Shown here one piece after another: positions 1-8,664 of a stretch of 64,000 bases of DNA; position 1 is the first letter of the stretch, and each line of letters opens with the position of its first letter. Source of the stretch: an uncultured bacterium. GTDB lineage: Bacteria; Elusimicrobiota; Elusimicrobia; Elusimicrobiales; Elusimicrobiaceae. The stretch spans positions 1 through 64,000 of the forward strand of contig CASEVY010000012.1 of the NCBI GenBank assembly GCA_949291515.1. Reading direction: 5' to 3'. The translations under genes and the position numbers were made by a program. A model generated the notes under the pieces. That model was not told the origin of the DNA, did no database searches, and saw only the letters and a list, made by a program, of their open reading frames with translations.

Positions 1-1
1 C

Positions 2-112
2 GGGTTCAAGCGTAAGCGGTATTTGCAAATCGCTCGGTTTGCCGACAACGACGGGAAGCAATTAGTTCCGATAAAACAGCTTTGGTACTATAATCATATA
101 GTACCCTCCTAA
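2..112 (+). CDS. C-terminal tail of an unrecognised protein (5' end outside window)
   Basis: An open frame enters from the left edge and ends at a TAA at 110-112 after 36 codons. It reads as a basic, aromatic-rich tail ending in residues WYYNHIVPS. I do not recognise the family. The main support that it is a real gene end is the perfect intrinsic terminator that starts 4 bases after the stop codon. It could also be a chance frame beside that terminator. Confidence 0.4.
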   Translation, partial: GFKRKRYLQIARFADNDGKQLVPIKQLWYYNHIVPS

Positions 113-116
113 GGGG

Positions 117-142
117 GGAGGCGCAAGCCTCCTCTCTTTTTT
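117..142 (+). terminator. Intrinsic terminator after the left-edge gene
   Basis: Perfect 6-bp stem GGAGGC/GCCTCC closed by a GCAA tetraloop (117-132), followed by a T-rich run. It closes the partial gene that ends at 112. Confidence 0.8.
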
Positions 143-318
143 AGGCTAATTCGTATATTTATGCCAAGCGCTTTGGCGTTATAAGAGGAGTTCTCCTCTG
201 AAAAACAAATAACCTATAAGGCGCCTTTTATGTGTGAGCACGCTGATTTTAGATGTTTTGATTTTTGGGGATTTGGAGTAGTTTAATTGTCTGAGTAAAA
301 CGGGATTTCCTTTTCTCT

Positions 319-351
319 AAAGAACCCCTCGTCTTTTGACGAGGGGTTCTT
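319..351 (-). terminator. Intrinsic terminator of mltG
   Basis: Long near-perfect inverted repeat, with left arm AAGAACCCCTCGTC and right arm GACGAGGGGTTCTT, just past the mltG stop. The symmetry means it could also act on the plus strand, but no plus-strand gene ends close by. Confidence 0.75.
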
Positions 352-367
352 ATGTGGAAATCTCGGA

Positions 368-1348
368 TTATTTTTTGTTTCGCACCGCTCTTATGCTTTG
401 CAGGTGCTGATGATAATTCTTGCTGAATATATGTCCGCCCGTTTCATTGTCGGCCACAAAGTATAAAGCTTCGAAATTCGGTTCGGGATTGATTACCGCC
501 TTGACCGAGTTTACGCTCGGGCTTGAAATCGGCCCCGGCGGCAGCCCGTTATAGCGGTAAGTGTTATAGGGGGAATCGACTCTCAGATCTTTAAGGGTGA
601 GGCCCTTTTTCCAATGGCGGCCTTCCTTGGCGTTATAGCCCAAGGCGTATTGCACCGTAGGATCGGCTTCGAGCTTCTTGCCGATCTTTACGCGGTTTAA
701 ATATACGGCGGCTATTTTAGGCCGTTCGGAATCCAAAATCGCCTCCCGCTCGACTATTGAAGCTATCGTCAATATTTCCTTTTCCGTCAGCTTGCCTTTA
801 TATTGAGCCATAAGCGGTTTTATATTTTTATCGTATTGCGCAAGCATAATGTCGATTACTTCCTGCGGCTGCATATCTTTGGGCAGCATATAAGTCGAAG
901 GGAATAAATAGCCTTCGGCTTTGGCCTCTTTGGCGGCTTTTATAAAGGCATATTTATCTTTGATTATTTCCGCATTTTCCAAGGCCTCGGCTATCTCTTC
1001 TATGCGCCAGCCTTCAAGTATCTTCACTTTAAAGTCTTTGGTGCCGGAATCGTTTATCAAACGCCAAATTACTTTGCTGGCCGGCATATTTTTGTTTAGC
1101 GTAAAAACGCCGCTTCTGAGCATAGGCGCCGCGCCGCTGAATTTAAGACATATTTTAAACCACAGCGTACTTTTTATAATTTCGTTGTCTTTAAGTATTT
1201 GCGCTATTTGGCCCGCGCTTACGCCCGGCGGAATGGTGATTTCCGTTTCCGGACCGTAGGCATCAAAATATTTGTACGCACCCACGCCAAGCGCGATAAA
1301 AGCGACAAGTACTATTACGGTTGCGGCTAAGAGTATTTTTTTCTTCAT
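368..1348 (-). CDS. mltG: Endolytic murein transglycosylase MltG (YceG family)
   Basis: 326 residues, the usual size for MltG. An N-terminal membrane anchor (about residues 4-28) is followed by a LysM-like region and the YceG catalytic domain. The family motif ASIVERE holds the likely catalytic Glu200, and the motif DPTVQYALG and the C-terminal NYHQHL segment also fit. MltG cuts nascent glycan strands at the inner membrane and helps set strand length. The gene starts 6 bases after the tyrS stop, so the two are probably co-transcribed, and a strong terminator follows it. Confidence 0.93.
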   Translation of the reverse strand: MKKKILLAATVIVLVAFIALGVGAYKYFDAYGPETEITIPPGVSAGQIAQILKDNEIIKSTLWFKICLKFSGAAPMLRSGVFTLNKNMPASKVIWRLINDSGTKDFKVKILEGWRIEEIAEALENAEIIKDKYAFIKAAKEAKAEGYLFPSTYMLPKDMQPQEVIDIMLAQYDKNIKPLMAQYKGKLTEKEILTIASIVEREAILDSERPKIAAVYLNRVKIGKKLEADPTVQYALGYNAKEGRHWKKGLTLKDLRVDSPYNTYRYNGLPPGPISSPSVNSVKAVINPEPNFEALYFVADNETGGHIFSKNYHQHLQSIRAVRNKK

Positions 1349-1354
1349 CGATTT

Positions 1355-2515
1355 CTATTTTATCAATTTGAGGAAATGCCTTTTCCCAGCTTGCAAGACG
1401 GCGTCTTGCGTAAGGTTTAAAGGTTCGTCGCGGTTTATTTTCTCGCCGTTGAGTTTTACCGCGTTTTGATCTATCAGGCGTCTTGCCTCGTTTTTGCTTT
1501 TGGCTATGCCCGCTTCCATAAGTACGGCGGAAATTAATTTGCCCTGCGCGTTTTTAAGTTCGGGCATATCATCGGGGTTTCCCTTCTTGGAAAACACCTT
1601 CTCGAAATGCGCCAGTCCCGCTTTCGCGCCTTCTTCCCCGTGGAAGCGCGTTACTAATATGGCAGCCAAATCTTTCTTGGCCTGCATAGGGTGTTTTTTC
1701 TTTACGGCGTCCAAATCTTCCACAGTAAGCAGTTCGTAGTATTGCAGCATAAGCTCGTCGGATATCGACATTATTTTGCCGAACATATCTTCCGGCGAGT
1801 CGTTAAGCCCTATATAGTTGCCGTAGGATTTTGACATCTTCTTTACGCCGTCCGTACCTACCAATAGCGGCATAGTCATCACCACTTGCGGTTCCTGCCC
1901 ATTATTTTTTTGCAGTTGCCTTCCTACCAGCAAGTTGAATATTTGGTCCGTTCCGCCAAGTTCCACGTCCGCTTTAAGAGCGACAGAGTCCTGCCCTTGG
2001 AACAGACTGTACATTACCTCCAGCACGCTGATCGGGTTGCCGGCTTTCATTCTCTTTTTAAAATCGTCCCTTTCCAGTACCTGCGACATTGTCACCTTGG
2101 ACAATGTGCCCAATATCTCCTTGGAGGTAATAAACGGGTCCAGCCATTCGCTGTTAAAGCGTACTATCGTTTTTGCGGGGTCCAGCACTTTGAAAGCCTG
2201 GTCGGTATAGGTTTTGGCGTTTTTTAAAATGTCTTCCCTTTTAAGGATAGGGCGGGTGGTGTCTCTGCCGGAGGGGTCGCCTATAGCTGCGGTAAAATCG
2301 CCTATTACCAAAGTTACCATATGCCCCAAATCCTGGAAAGTTCTTAACTTATTTAATACTACGCTGTGCCCGAAATGCAGATCAGAGCTTGTAGGGTCGC
2401 AGCCTAATTTAATCATAAGCTGTTTGCCGCTGGATAGTTTTTTCTCCAGTTCGGCCTCGCTTACCAAGTCAACAGTTCCTCTTTTTAGTAGTTTTAAAGC
2501 CTCTTTTACTTCCAT
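1355..2515 (-). CDS. tyrS: Tyrosyl-tRNA synthetase
   Basis: 386 residues. The class I signature HFGH is at 47-50 and KMSKS at 226-230, with a C-terminal S4-like RNA-binding domain (about 325-386). It charges tRNA-Tyr in the cytoplasm. A GGGAG ribosome-binding site lies about 8 bases upstream of the ATG. It lies between priA (upstream) and mltG (downstream) on the same strand. AT-rich hexamers at 2555-2580 could form a separate promoter, but none is convincing. Confidence 0.95.
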   Translation of the reverse strand: MEVKEALKLLKRGTVDLVSEAELEKKLSSGKQLMIKLGCDPTSSDLHFGHSVVLNKLRTFQDLGHMVTLVIGDFTAAIGDPSGRDTTRPILKREDILKNAKTYTDQAFKVLDPAKTIVRFNSEWLDPFITSKEILGTLSKVTMSQVLERDDFKKRMKAGNPISVLEVMYSLFQGQDSVALKADVELGGTDQIFNLLVGRQLQKNNGQEPQVVMTMPLLVGTDGVKKMSKSYGNYIGLNDSPEDMFGKIMSISDELMLQYYELLTVEDLDAVKKKHPMQAKKDLAAILVTRFHGEEGAKAGLAHFEKVFSKKGNPDDMPELKNAQGKLISAVLMEAGIAKSKNEARRLIDQNAVKLNGEKINRDEPLNLTQDAVLQAGKRHFLKLIK

Positions 2516-2584
2516 AACAATACTCCCGCCGGAATGTCTTTCCCGTATCGATTTTAAGATATAATAATATATTTTATCATTTTG

Positions 2585-4561
2585 CTAAATGAAATTATAA
2601 GGGTCGGCCAATATTTTGATTTGCAGTTTCTTGGGCGCCTTGGTATTCAAGAGTGTATTTAAAAAGCCCTTTATCATTTGTTCATCGCCGCTTTTTATAA
2701 GATAGTATTGCTGGTAGAATTCCTTTGCGTGCGTGCCGCATTTTACCGGTCCTTCTATGCTCATAAATGCGCCGTAAGATTCGCGCACGGCTTTTGCGGC
2801 TATTTCGCCAAAGGCGTTTAAGTCTTTTTCGCTTTTTGAGGTAAACAGGAGTTTAACCAATTTCGCATAAGGGGGGAAATTGAAATCTTTTCTGAAAGTC
2901 GCCTCGTCTGCGGCGAATTCGAGGTATTTATTTTCTTTGACTATATTATAATCGAACAATCCGTCTTTTGACGTCTGCACTATCAGCTTTGCGTTTTTGT
3001 ATCTGTTAAGGCGGCCTTTAAGATTGAACAACATTTGGGCGAAGCGTTCGGCCGCGCGGAAATCGGCGGAGTTTAGCTCTAAATCTGCGTCGAGCAGCGC
3101 GGCCAGATTTATTTTGCCGCCGCATAGTCCTGCGTTTAGCGCCAAATTGGTGCCGATTATGATGTCGGCCTGATTGTCTTTTAGAGCTTCTTCTACGAAG
3201 TAGCCTTCGTCTTTTTTCGTTTTTAGGGTTTGGGAATCCAATCTGTAGACGCGCGCCTGCGGAAATATTTTGTAGATTTCTTCCGCGGCGGCCTGCGTGC
3301 CGCCGCCCAGGGATCTGAAAATTTCGTTCTTGCACAGCGGGCATTTTTGTTTTACGCTTTCTTTACAGCCGCATTTGCGGCATATCAAATAGTCTTCCTT
3401 ATCGGTTTTTATTCTGCTTAACACCGCCCCGCATTTTTTGCATTTTGCATAAGCTCGGCAATTAACGCAGGCGTATACGCCGCTGTAACCGAGGCGGTTT
3501 AAAATCAGCAGGCTTTGTCCGCCGCGCAGCATATTTTCGTGCAGGAGTTTTATAACTTCATCGGAAATCAGCTTTGATTTCTTGCCGGTTTTCGGCGTTA
3601 TTATGATTTGGGTTTCATTGTTAAATTGTGGCAAAGGTCGGGGGAAAAAACTTCCCTTTAGTTTGTCCTCTTCTTTTAGTTTTAGGGTTTCCAAAGAAGG
3701 CGTGGCGCTTATGAGTATAACTTTTCCGCCCGTTAATTTTGCTCTTTCTATCGCTACTTCCCTTGTATGATAATAGGGTTTGGAATCTTCCTGTTTAAAA
3801 TCTTTGCTTTCCTCGTGGAAGATTAAAGTAAGGCGCAAGTTTTTAAACGGCAACAGGCAGGCGGATCTTGTACCTACGGTAATGCAGGGTTTGCCCAAAA
3901 TAATTTCGGCCGCGGCCGTTTTCCTTTTACTTAAAGGCACTTTGCTGTGCCACATCAAAATGTGATGCGCGCCGAATTTATTATTGATAACTTCAATCAA
4001 ATTCGCGGAGCTGATAATATCCGGTACCAGCACTAATACCTGTCCGCCTTTGTTTAGAACGTCGTAAGCTATGCTTAAAGCGGCCTCGCTTTTACCCGAA
4101 AGATTTGCTCCGTAAAATAAATTTATTTGGTTTTGTTTCGCGTTTTCTATGGCGTTTTTTTGTTCTTCGCTGTATTGGCCCGCGGGGTAAAAAAAGGGGA
4201 GTTCTGCTGGTGCTGGTTCTTTATAGGAATCCAAAAGTTTTTTATTGAATATTGTCGGCAGCAGTACGGCCAAAGTTTCGCCCAAAGTGTTTGCGTAATT
4301 TTGTTCTATAAAGTGAGCGAGCGGAAAAAGTTCCTTCCCGTAAAGCACCTGTTCGTCTTCTATCGATAATATAGACTTTAATTTTACTCCGCTGGGCAGC
4401 TTGGGATTTGTGTTTAAAGCGGTGATGTAGCCCGTTTGTACGGCTTTTCCGAAGGGCACTTTAACCCTTAATCCCAAAGCGGCTTTTCCTTCCAGTTCTT
4501 TTGGCAGCGCATAATCGAAACTTTTGTTCAGCGCTATCGGCAGAGATACTGATATATTCAT
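2585..4561 (-). CDS. priA: PriA-like primosomal protein with degenerate helicase motifs
   Basis: 658 residues from the ATG at 4561, five bases after the udg stop. A longer in-frame start at 4624 would overlap udg by 58 bases and adds no family sequence. The layout is PriA: N-terminal 3'-end-binding domain, helicase lobe 1 with a P-loop GANLSGKS (151-158), SATPS (285-289), and four intact Cys pairs of the zinc-binding domain (C365/368, 374/377, 394/397, 407/410). Motif II, normally DEEH, reads HEES (249-252). Motif V, normally GTQMxxKG, is lost after GT. Motif VI, normally QVAGRAGR, reads FNLKGRLNR (512-520). The fold is probably kept for replication restart and DnaB loading, but ATP-driven unwinding is doubtful. 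Confidence 0.88.
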   Translation of the reverse strand: MNISVSLPIALNKSFDYALPKELEGKAALGLRVKVPFGKAVQTGYITALNTNPKLPSGVKLKSILSIEDEQVLYGKELFPLAHFIEQNYANTLGETLAVLLPTIFNKKLLDSYKEPAPAELPFFYPAGQYSEEQKNAIENAKQNQINLFYGANLSGKSEAALSIAYDVLNKGGQVLVLVPDIISSANLIEVINNKFGAHHILMWHSKVPLSKRKTAAAEIILGKPCITVGTRSACLLPFKNLRLTLIFHEESKDFKQEDSKPYYHTREVAIERAKLTGGKVILISATPSLETLKLKEEDKLKGSFFPRPLPQFNNETQIIITPKTGKKSKLISDEVIKLLHENMLRGGQSLLILNRLGYSGVYACVNCRAYAKCKKCGAVLSRIKTDKEDYLICRKCGCKESVKQKCPLCKNEIFRSLGGGTQAAAEEIYKIFPQARVYRLDSQTLKTKKDEGYFVEEALKDNQADIIIGTNLALNAGLCGGKINLAALLDADLELNSADFRAAERFAQMLFNLKGRLNRYKNAKLIVQTSKDGLFDYNIVKENKYLEFAADEATFRKDFNFPPYAKLVKLLFTSKSEKDLNAFGEIAAKAVRESYGAFMSIEGPVKCGTHAKEFYQQYYLIKSGDEQMIKGFLNTLLNTKAPKKLQIKILADPYNFI

Positions 4562-4566
4562 AATAT

Positions 4567-5424
4567 TTATTTGGCTTTGGGCATTTTGCCCATGTCGGCC
4601 AAAAGGACTTTCAGGTTTTCCCAAGCCTCTTTCTTCCAGCCTGGATTTCTGAGAAGCGCCGCGGGGTGGAAAGTGGCAAGTATTTTAATGGGTTTTTCCA
4701 ATTCTACGCAAGTTAGATTAAGGTCAAAAATCTTGCCTCTTACGGCGCCGAAAGTTTGAGTTTGGCTTATAAGCGTCTTTGCCGCGACCCCGCCCAAAGC
4801 CACAACATAATCGGGCGAGATGGTTTTTATTTGCTGTTCCAAATATCTTCTGCATACGGCTATTTCGTCGGGGTATGGCGCTCTGTCATTGGAGCGTTTG
4901 TCCGGATTGGACGGATCTGTCATCGGGTGGCATTTAACTATATTGGCGATGAAAACTTCCTCCCTCGAAAATCCCATCGCCGCTATTATTTTGTCAAGCA
5001 GCTGCCCCGCTCGTCCCACGAACGGGCGGCCCTGACGGTCTTCTTCATAGCCCGGCCCTTCGCCTACGAACATTATTTTGGCGTTTACATTGCCTTCCCC
5101 CGGCACTGCTTTTATGCGTGTTTTGCCCAGTTCGCATTTTTGGCAGGTATTTATCATTTCCGCTATATAGGCGATTTCCTTGGCTTTGTCTTCAGAATGT
5201 TTCGTATATGCGAGGATTGGTGGCGTTTCGGTTGTCGTTTGGTTTTTTTCTTCGGCTTGTTTTTTCTGGGTTTGAAAATTCTCTTTAGTTTCGTTTTTTT
5301 GCGCGGCGGAACCAAAAGCAGCCTTATTTTGCGTTAAGGCTGCTTCCAAAATCAGGTCGTCTTCCTCTGCGGTTTGCAGAAAAGATTTAAGACCGGCCGC
5401 TATTTCTTTAATTTCTTTGTCCAT
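4567..5424 (-). CDS. Uracil-DNA glycosylase, family 4 (iron-sulfur type)
   Basis: 285 residues. The C-terminal 195 residues match the family-4/5 UDG fold: motif 1 GEGPGYEEDRQGRPF begins at 121, motif HPAALLRN is at 253-260, and four cysteines (C94, C97, C165, C191) are placed to bind a 4Fe-4S cluster. The first 85 residues are low-complexity (Gln/Lys/Glu-rich), as is common where this domain carries an N-terminal linker. It excises uracil from DNA. It lies between rpoZ and priA on the same strand with short gaps, so it is likely in the gmk operon. Confidence 0.92.
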   Translation of the reverse strand: MDKEIKEIAAGLKSFLQTAEEDDLILEAALTQNKAAFGSAAQKNETKENFQTQKKQAEEKNQTTTETPPILAYTKHSEDKAKEIAYIAEMINTCQKCELGKTRIKAVPGEGNVNAKIMFVGEGPGYEEDRQGRPFVGRAGQLLDKIIAAMGFSREEVFIANIVKCHPMTDPSNPDKRSNDRAPYPDEIAVCRRYLEQQIKTISPDYVVALGGVAAKTLISQTQTFGAVRGKIFDLNLTCVELEKPIKILATFHPAALLRNPGWKKEAWENLKVLLADMGKMPKAK

Positions 5425-5434
5425 TGCGAAGAAT

Positions 5435-5728
5435 TTATAATTTAAGAGGTTCTTTGGCCTTTCTTTCGGCTTCTTTTCTGGCTTCTTCCTCTTCGCGTTT
5501 CTGCTGCGCCAGAGCGTCGGTTGAACCTTGCAAGACCATCTCTTTTGTCACTTTGCCGGTTAAAATATCGTCTAAAGCTACCTTGATTACGGTGGCGTCG
5601 GGCTGATTTTTATATTCGGCTTTTTTCTTTAACACTTTAGCCCACATCGAGGCCAAAACTACCATACTGTATTTGTCGCCGTTAAAATCCACCAGCTTAT
5701 TTTCGATATCGTTATCCTGTATTGCCAT
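5435..5728 (-). CDS. rpoZ: RNA polymerase omega subunit
   Basis: 97 residues, in the omega size range. The segment YSMVVLASMWAKVLKKKAE matches the conserved omega/Rpb6 helix, and the C-terminus is a charged Glu/Lys/Arg helix. Omega binds the beta-prime subunit and helps RNA polymerase assembly. The position directly behind gmk is the classic gmk-rpoZ arrangement. A GGAG site precedes the ATG. Confidence 0.85.
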   Translation of the reverse strand: MAIQDNDIENKLVDFNGDKYSMVVLASMWAKVLKKKAEYKNQPDATVIKVALDDILTGKVTKEMVLQGSTDALAQQKREEEEARKEAERKAKEPLKL

Positions 5729-5745
5729 TTTTTTCTCCTGCGCTT

Positions 5746-6330
5746 TTATTGTTTAAATTTTTTTGTCGATCGTTCGACTTTTAATCGTTCGGCCCGTATG
5801 ATCGCTTTGCAGTCCGCCACAGCTTGTTCGAAGTCGTCGTTTATTACCAAATAGTCGTAATCTTTTATGCACTTAAGTTCTTTTTTCGCGCTGGCGAGGC
5901 GAACTTTTATGTCGGTGGTTCCGTCATCGCGGGAAATGATGCGTCTTTTAAGTTCGTCAAAGCTGGAGGGCGTAATAAAAATCGAAACCGCCCGCTTGTA
6001 AACTTTTTTGACTGTTCTCGCGCCTTGCACGTCGATTACCAATACCGGCGTTTTGCCCGCTTTTATAAGTTTGTCCAAGGAGCTTTTTGGTATTCCGTAA
6101 TAATTGACGTGTACTTTTGCCCATTCCGCCATAGCGCCTTTTTTGATTGCGCTTTCAAAGCGTCTGACCGACCAAAAATGATAATCTTTCCCGTCGATTT
6201 CGCCCTTCCGAGGCGCCCTGGTGGTAGCAGTTATCACGCGCGAGAGCCCGTCGTCTTCAAGAAGACGCGCGACTATTGAGGTTTTACCTCCGCCTGACGG
6301 CGCTGAAATTATTAAGGGAAAGCAGTCCAT
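5746..6330 (-). CDS. gmk: Guanylate kinase
   Basis: 194 residues from the ATG at 6330. A second in-frame ATG at 6336 is equally possible, and earlier ones add non-family sequence. The P-loop SAPSGGGKTS sits close to the N-terminus as expected, followed by the GMP-binding region (TTRAPRKGEIDGKDYHF). It makes GDP from GMP and ATP. No ribosome-binding site is visible before either start. The gene diverges from prepilin 1, and the 170-bp space between them holds the promoter(s). Genes rpoZ, udg and priA follow on the same strand. Confidence 0.93.
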   Translation of the reverse strand: MDCFPLIISAPSGGGKTSIVARLLEDDGLSRVITATTRAPRKGEIDGKDYHFWSVRRFESAIKKGAMAEWAKVHVNYYGIPKSSLDKLIKAGKTPVLVIDVQGARTVKKVYKRAVSIFITPSSFDELKRRIISRDDGTTDIKVRLASAKKELKCIKDYDYLVINDDFEQAVADCKAIIRAERLKVERSTKKFKQ

Positions 6331-6447
6331 ATACATTAAACATTTTATTAAATTATGTCCATTTACACAAGGGAAGGGAAATAAAAAACGGAGAGTAAAA
6401 TCCACTTGCAAAGACAAATTCTTTTTTTCTATACTGATAGAGAAATA

Positions 6448-6476
6448 TTGTAATGAAGGAACATCTCAGGTATACT
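6448..6476 (+). promoter_or_regulatory. Sigma70-type promoter for prepilin 1
   Basis: TTGTAA at 6448-6453 and TATACT at 6471-6476 are separated by exactly 17 bases, giving a start near 6483. The GGTGGAGG ribosome-binding site (6491-6498) precedes the ATG at 6508. Confidence 0.7.
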
Positions 6477-6507
6477 TATAGAAAGACCCGGGTGGAGGAA
6501 AAAGCAT

Positions 6508-7479
6508 ATGCTTAAAAACAAAAAAGCTTTGAAAGGACGAAAAGGCTTTACTTTAATGGAGGTATTGGTTACGGTCATAATCGTAGGCGTGCTTGCCGCG
6601 ATAGCGTATCCGGTATTCAGCAAGTCGATAGCCAAGGCGAGAGCGACCGAGGCGGTCAATTTGCTTGAAATAGTCAAGAATAAACAGATACAGAATTTCG
6701 CCACTACAGGCGAATATGCTACCAGCATTTCTGACTTTAAGAAATTGACTACCGGCAAAGAAAATTTGGCCAGCGGGGTGGTAAACGACAACTACTATGT
6801 CAGTTTAAATACGGAAAAGGCCTGCGCTTCGGTAGCGTATAAGAAGGGCGATAAAGAACTGTTCAGTTTTTCCGCCGGTTATGAAACGCCAGGGTTAGGC
6901 TGCAGCGGCAATGTCTGCAGCAGCTTCGGAGACGTGATAGGCAGTGCGGAATCCGTATGCGACGTCGCTTTGCCTGAACCGGAGCCGGAAGTTCCGCCTT
7001 GCACGGCCTGCCCCGGAACGCAGCCTACATGTCCTACGGGACAAACGGGCAGCTATACCTGCAATATGACTACTTGCCAGTGGGAGGGCTCCTGCTCGCC
7101 CATACCAGGTTGGTGCGACGGCCAGACCAGGACATGTACCAGCAATGAGGGAACAGATTGCCATCAAACCTGCTCCGGAACGACTTGGGGCACTTGCGTT
7201 TGCAACAATGTTTATTCCTGCCAACCTGGTTCGTCCGGTTCGTTCCAGAGCTGCAAAGGAACCTGCAAATCCGACGGAAGCGGATATGAATGCACCGGCG
7301 ACACTGATAGCCATTACTGTTCCGACAGAAATACCTGCTTGGCTTTCGATAAAACCTGCGCCGATGGGACTGTACAGAAACAGACCTGCGACGACGGCGT
7401 AAAGGTGCTTTCCAGAACGTTCCACATTAAAGGCGGTTGGAGCTGCGAATTTAATACGTCAGCCTGCAAATGCGAATAG
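6508..7479 (+). CDS. Type IV prepilin 1 with cysteine-rich C-terminal extension
   Basis: 323 residues. A short basic leader ends at G13, with cleavage expected before F14 in KG|FTLMEV. Glu at mature position 5 (E18) and the hydrophobic assembly helix follow. The pilin core runs to about residue 151 and includes the KQ...Y...F segment and the Cys pairs seen in the other pilins here. A Pro/Glu hinge (LPEPEPEVPP) leads into a cysteine-rich domain (165-323) with TSP1-like fragments such as TCQWEGSC and CDGQTRTCTSNEGTDC. It is expected to be processed by a prepilin peptidase and displayed or assembled by a type IV pilus or type II-like system. A strong Shine-Dalgarno, its own promoter and its own terminator make it a single-gene unit. 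Confidence 0.88.
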   Translation: MLKNKKALKGRKGFTLMEVLVTVIIVGVLAAIAYPVFSKSIAKARATEAVNLLEIVKNKQIQNFATTGEYATSISDFKKLTTGKENLASGVVNDNYYVSLNTEKACASVAYKKGDKELFSFSAGYETPGLGCSGNVCSSFGDVIGSAESVCDVALPEPEPEVPPCTACPGTQPTCPTGQTGSYTCNMTTCQWEGSCSPIPGWCDGQTRTCTSNEGTDCHQTCSGTTWGTCVCNNVYSCQPGSSGSFQSCKGTCKSDGSGYECTGDTDSHYCSDRNTCLAFDKTCADGTVQKQTCDDGVKVLSRTFHIKGGWSCEFNTSACKCE

Positions 7480-7500
7480 TTTAGAACTGCGAACATTTAA

Positions 7501-7533
7501 AAACCCCGAACTGAAAAGTTCGGGGTTTTTTAT
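7501..7533 (+). terminator. Intrinsic terminator of prepilin 1
   Basis: 12-bp perfect stem AAACCCCGAACT/AGTTCGGGGTTT with a GAAA loop and a T tract. Confidence 0.85.
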
Positions 7534-7803
7534 TTGTGCGAATGTGTTATCTTTTGTTTTTTGCGCGATGGGGTATATTCCGCATAAACAGGGGTGGATT
7601 TTTTGTGTTTTTCTTGTTTTATGCTTATATTACGCTTGCGCAAAATATGTGATTTTTCTTTTATGCCCTGTAAAGCTAAAAAACGCTTGACTGTTTTTTT
7701 TTTTTTGATAAATTAGGCTCATCATATAGATGGTAAAACAAGTAATATATCCCCTTGGTTCATTTTTCGCTTTATATTTGTTTTTAGGGGAAAAGGAGAA
7801 AAA
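7534..7803 (+). other. AT-rich intergenic region upstream of the cysteine-rich secreted protein
   Basis: No open frame of note. A TTGACT at 7687-7692 followed by a long T run and a weak TAAATT (7709-7714) may form a promoter for the next gene. The rest is unremarkable. Confidence 0.4.
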
Positions 7804-8541
7804 ATGGCTTGTAAAAACAATGTCTTAAAGAGGAGTGCTTTTTATTCTTTGTTTTTTATTTTCGTATTGCTTCCTTTCTTGCGCGGCGCTTCTGTTCCAG
7901 AGCCGCCCGGCTGTAATAACGGCGTCGCGGGTTACTATACCGATTCCAATACGGGAATGAAGGTGTGGCGTTCTGCTTATACCGCTTGTTGCGTAGGTAA
8001 TGAGGTCGGCTGCTGTGCTGTCGGGTACGCTGATCCGGATAGAAACGAAATGTTTTTATATGATCCGCCTCCTCCCGCGCCTTGTTATCAGGAAGACTTT
8101 GACCCCGATATAGATATAGAACCGCCCGCCGCCAGTTGCAATCCCGGTCTTATCCAATATCGGGTTGACGGCAGTTGCGGAACCGTTACAAGAATCTGTT
8201 GCGGAACGGTAAGGGGTTTTAATACTCATTGGAGCAATTGGGGGGAAGATTGCCACGGATGCGAGGCCGAACAATGTTGGAACGGAACAGAATGTGAAGA
8301 GAAAATAGGATTGGAGATGGAATGCCGATACAATATACTAAATTCTTTTTCCGGTATATTAACACGTTCCGCCTCTTGCGGAACGAACGGTTGGCAATAC
8401 GGGAGTTGGCAGGGGGTATGTACTTGTCAGCAAGGCTACTCTTGGAATTCCAATTTAAAAACCTGCGACCCCGGCAGTATGAGTGATTTCGGCGGAGGTA
8501 TGTTTAATCCCGAACAGCCTATAAAACCTATAGGCTCTTAG
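7804..8541 (+). CDS. Secreted cysteine-rich protein, unknown function
   Basis: 245 residues with an N-terminal signal peptide (basic start, hydrophobic core to about residue 28) and roughly two dozen cysteines. Segments such as CGTVTRICCG, WSNWGEDCHGC and CTCQQGYSWNSNLKTC resemble TSP1/EGF-like fragments and echo the extensions of the neighbouring prepilins. It has no pilin leader, so it is exported by Sec rather than processed as a pilin. An AAAGGAG ribosome-binding site precedes the ATG. The neighbour on the same strand is prepilin 1, which suggests but does not prove a related envelope role. I do not recognise a named family. Confidence 0.7.
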   Translation: MACKNNVLKRSAFYSLFFIFVLLPFLRGASVPEPPGCNNGVAGYYTDSNTGMKVWRSAYTACCVGNEVGCCAVGYADPDRNEMFLYDPPPPAPCYQEDFDPDIDIEPPAASCNPGLIQYRVDGSCGTVTRICCGTVRGFNTHWSNWGEDCHGCEAEQCWNGTECEEKIGLEMECRYNILNSFSGILTRSASCGTNGWQYGSWQGVCTCQQGYSWNSNLKTCDPGSMSDFGGGMFNPEQPIKPIGS

Positions 8542-8612
8542 GGGTATAAATGTTTTATAGAGAATATAACCAAGCGTTTTATGCGTGCTTATCATTCTAC
8601 TGGTAAAATATA

Positions 8613-8646
8613 AAAATCCCCCGCTTTTGCATCGGCGGGGGATTTT
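8613..8646. terminator. Bidirectional intrinsic terminator
   Basis: 12-bp stem AAAATCCCCCGC/GCGGGGGATTTT flanked by A and T runs on both sides, between the convergent cysteine-rich protein gene and infB. Confidence 0.85.
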
Positions 8647-8664
8647 ATTGTGAGATTTAGCAAA

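Noticed and set aside
4562-4624. 5' extension of priA
   Set aside because: It overlaps the conserved end of udg and adds residues with no PriA similarity.
6331-6417. 5' extension of guanylate kinase
   Set aside because: It would place the P-loop about 40 residues from the N-terminus instead of about 10, and the extra sequence is not family-like.
7145-7402. Alternative frame inside prepilin 1
   Set aside because: No ribosome-binding site and no recognisable sequence; a shadow of the cysteine-rich coding region.
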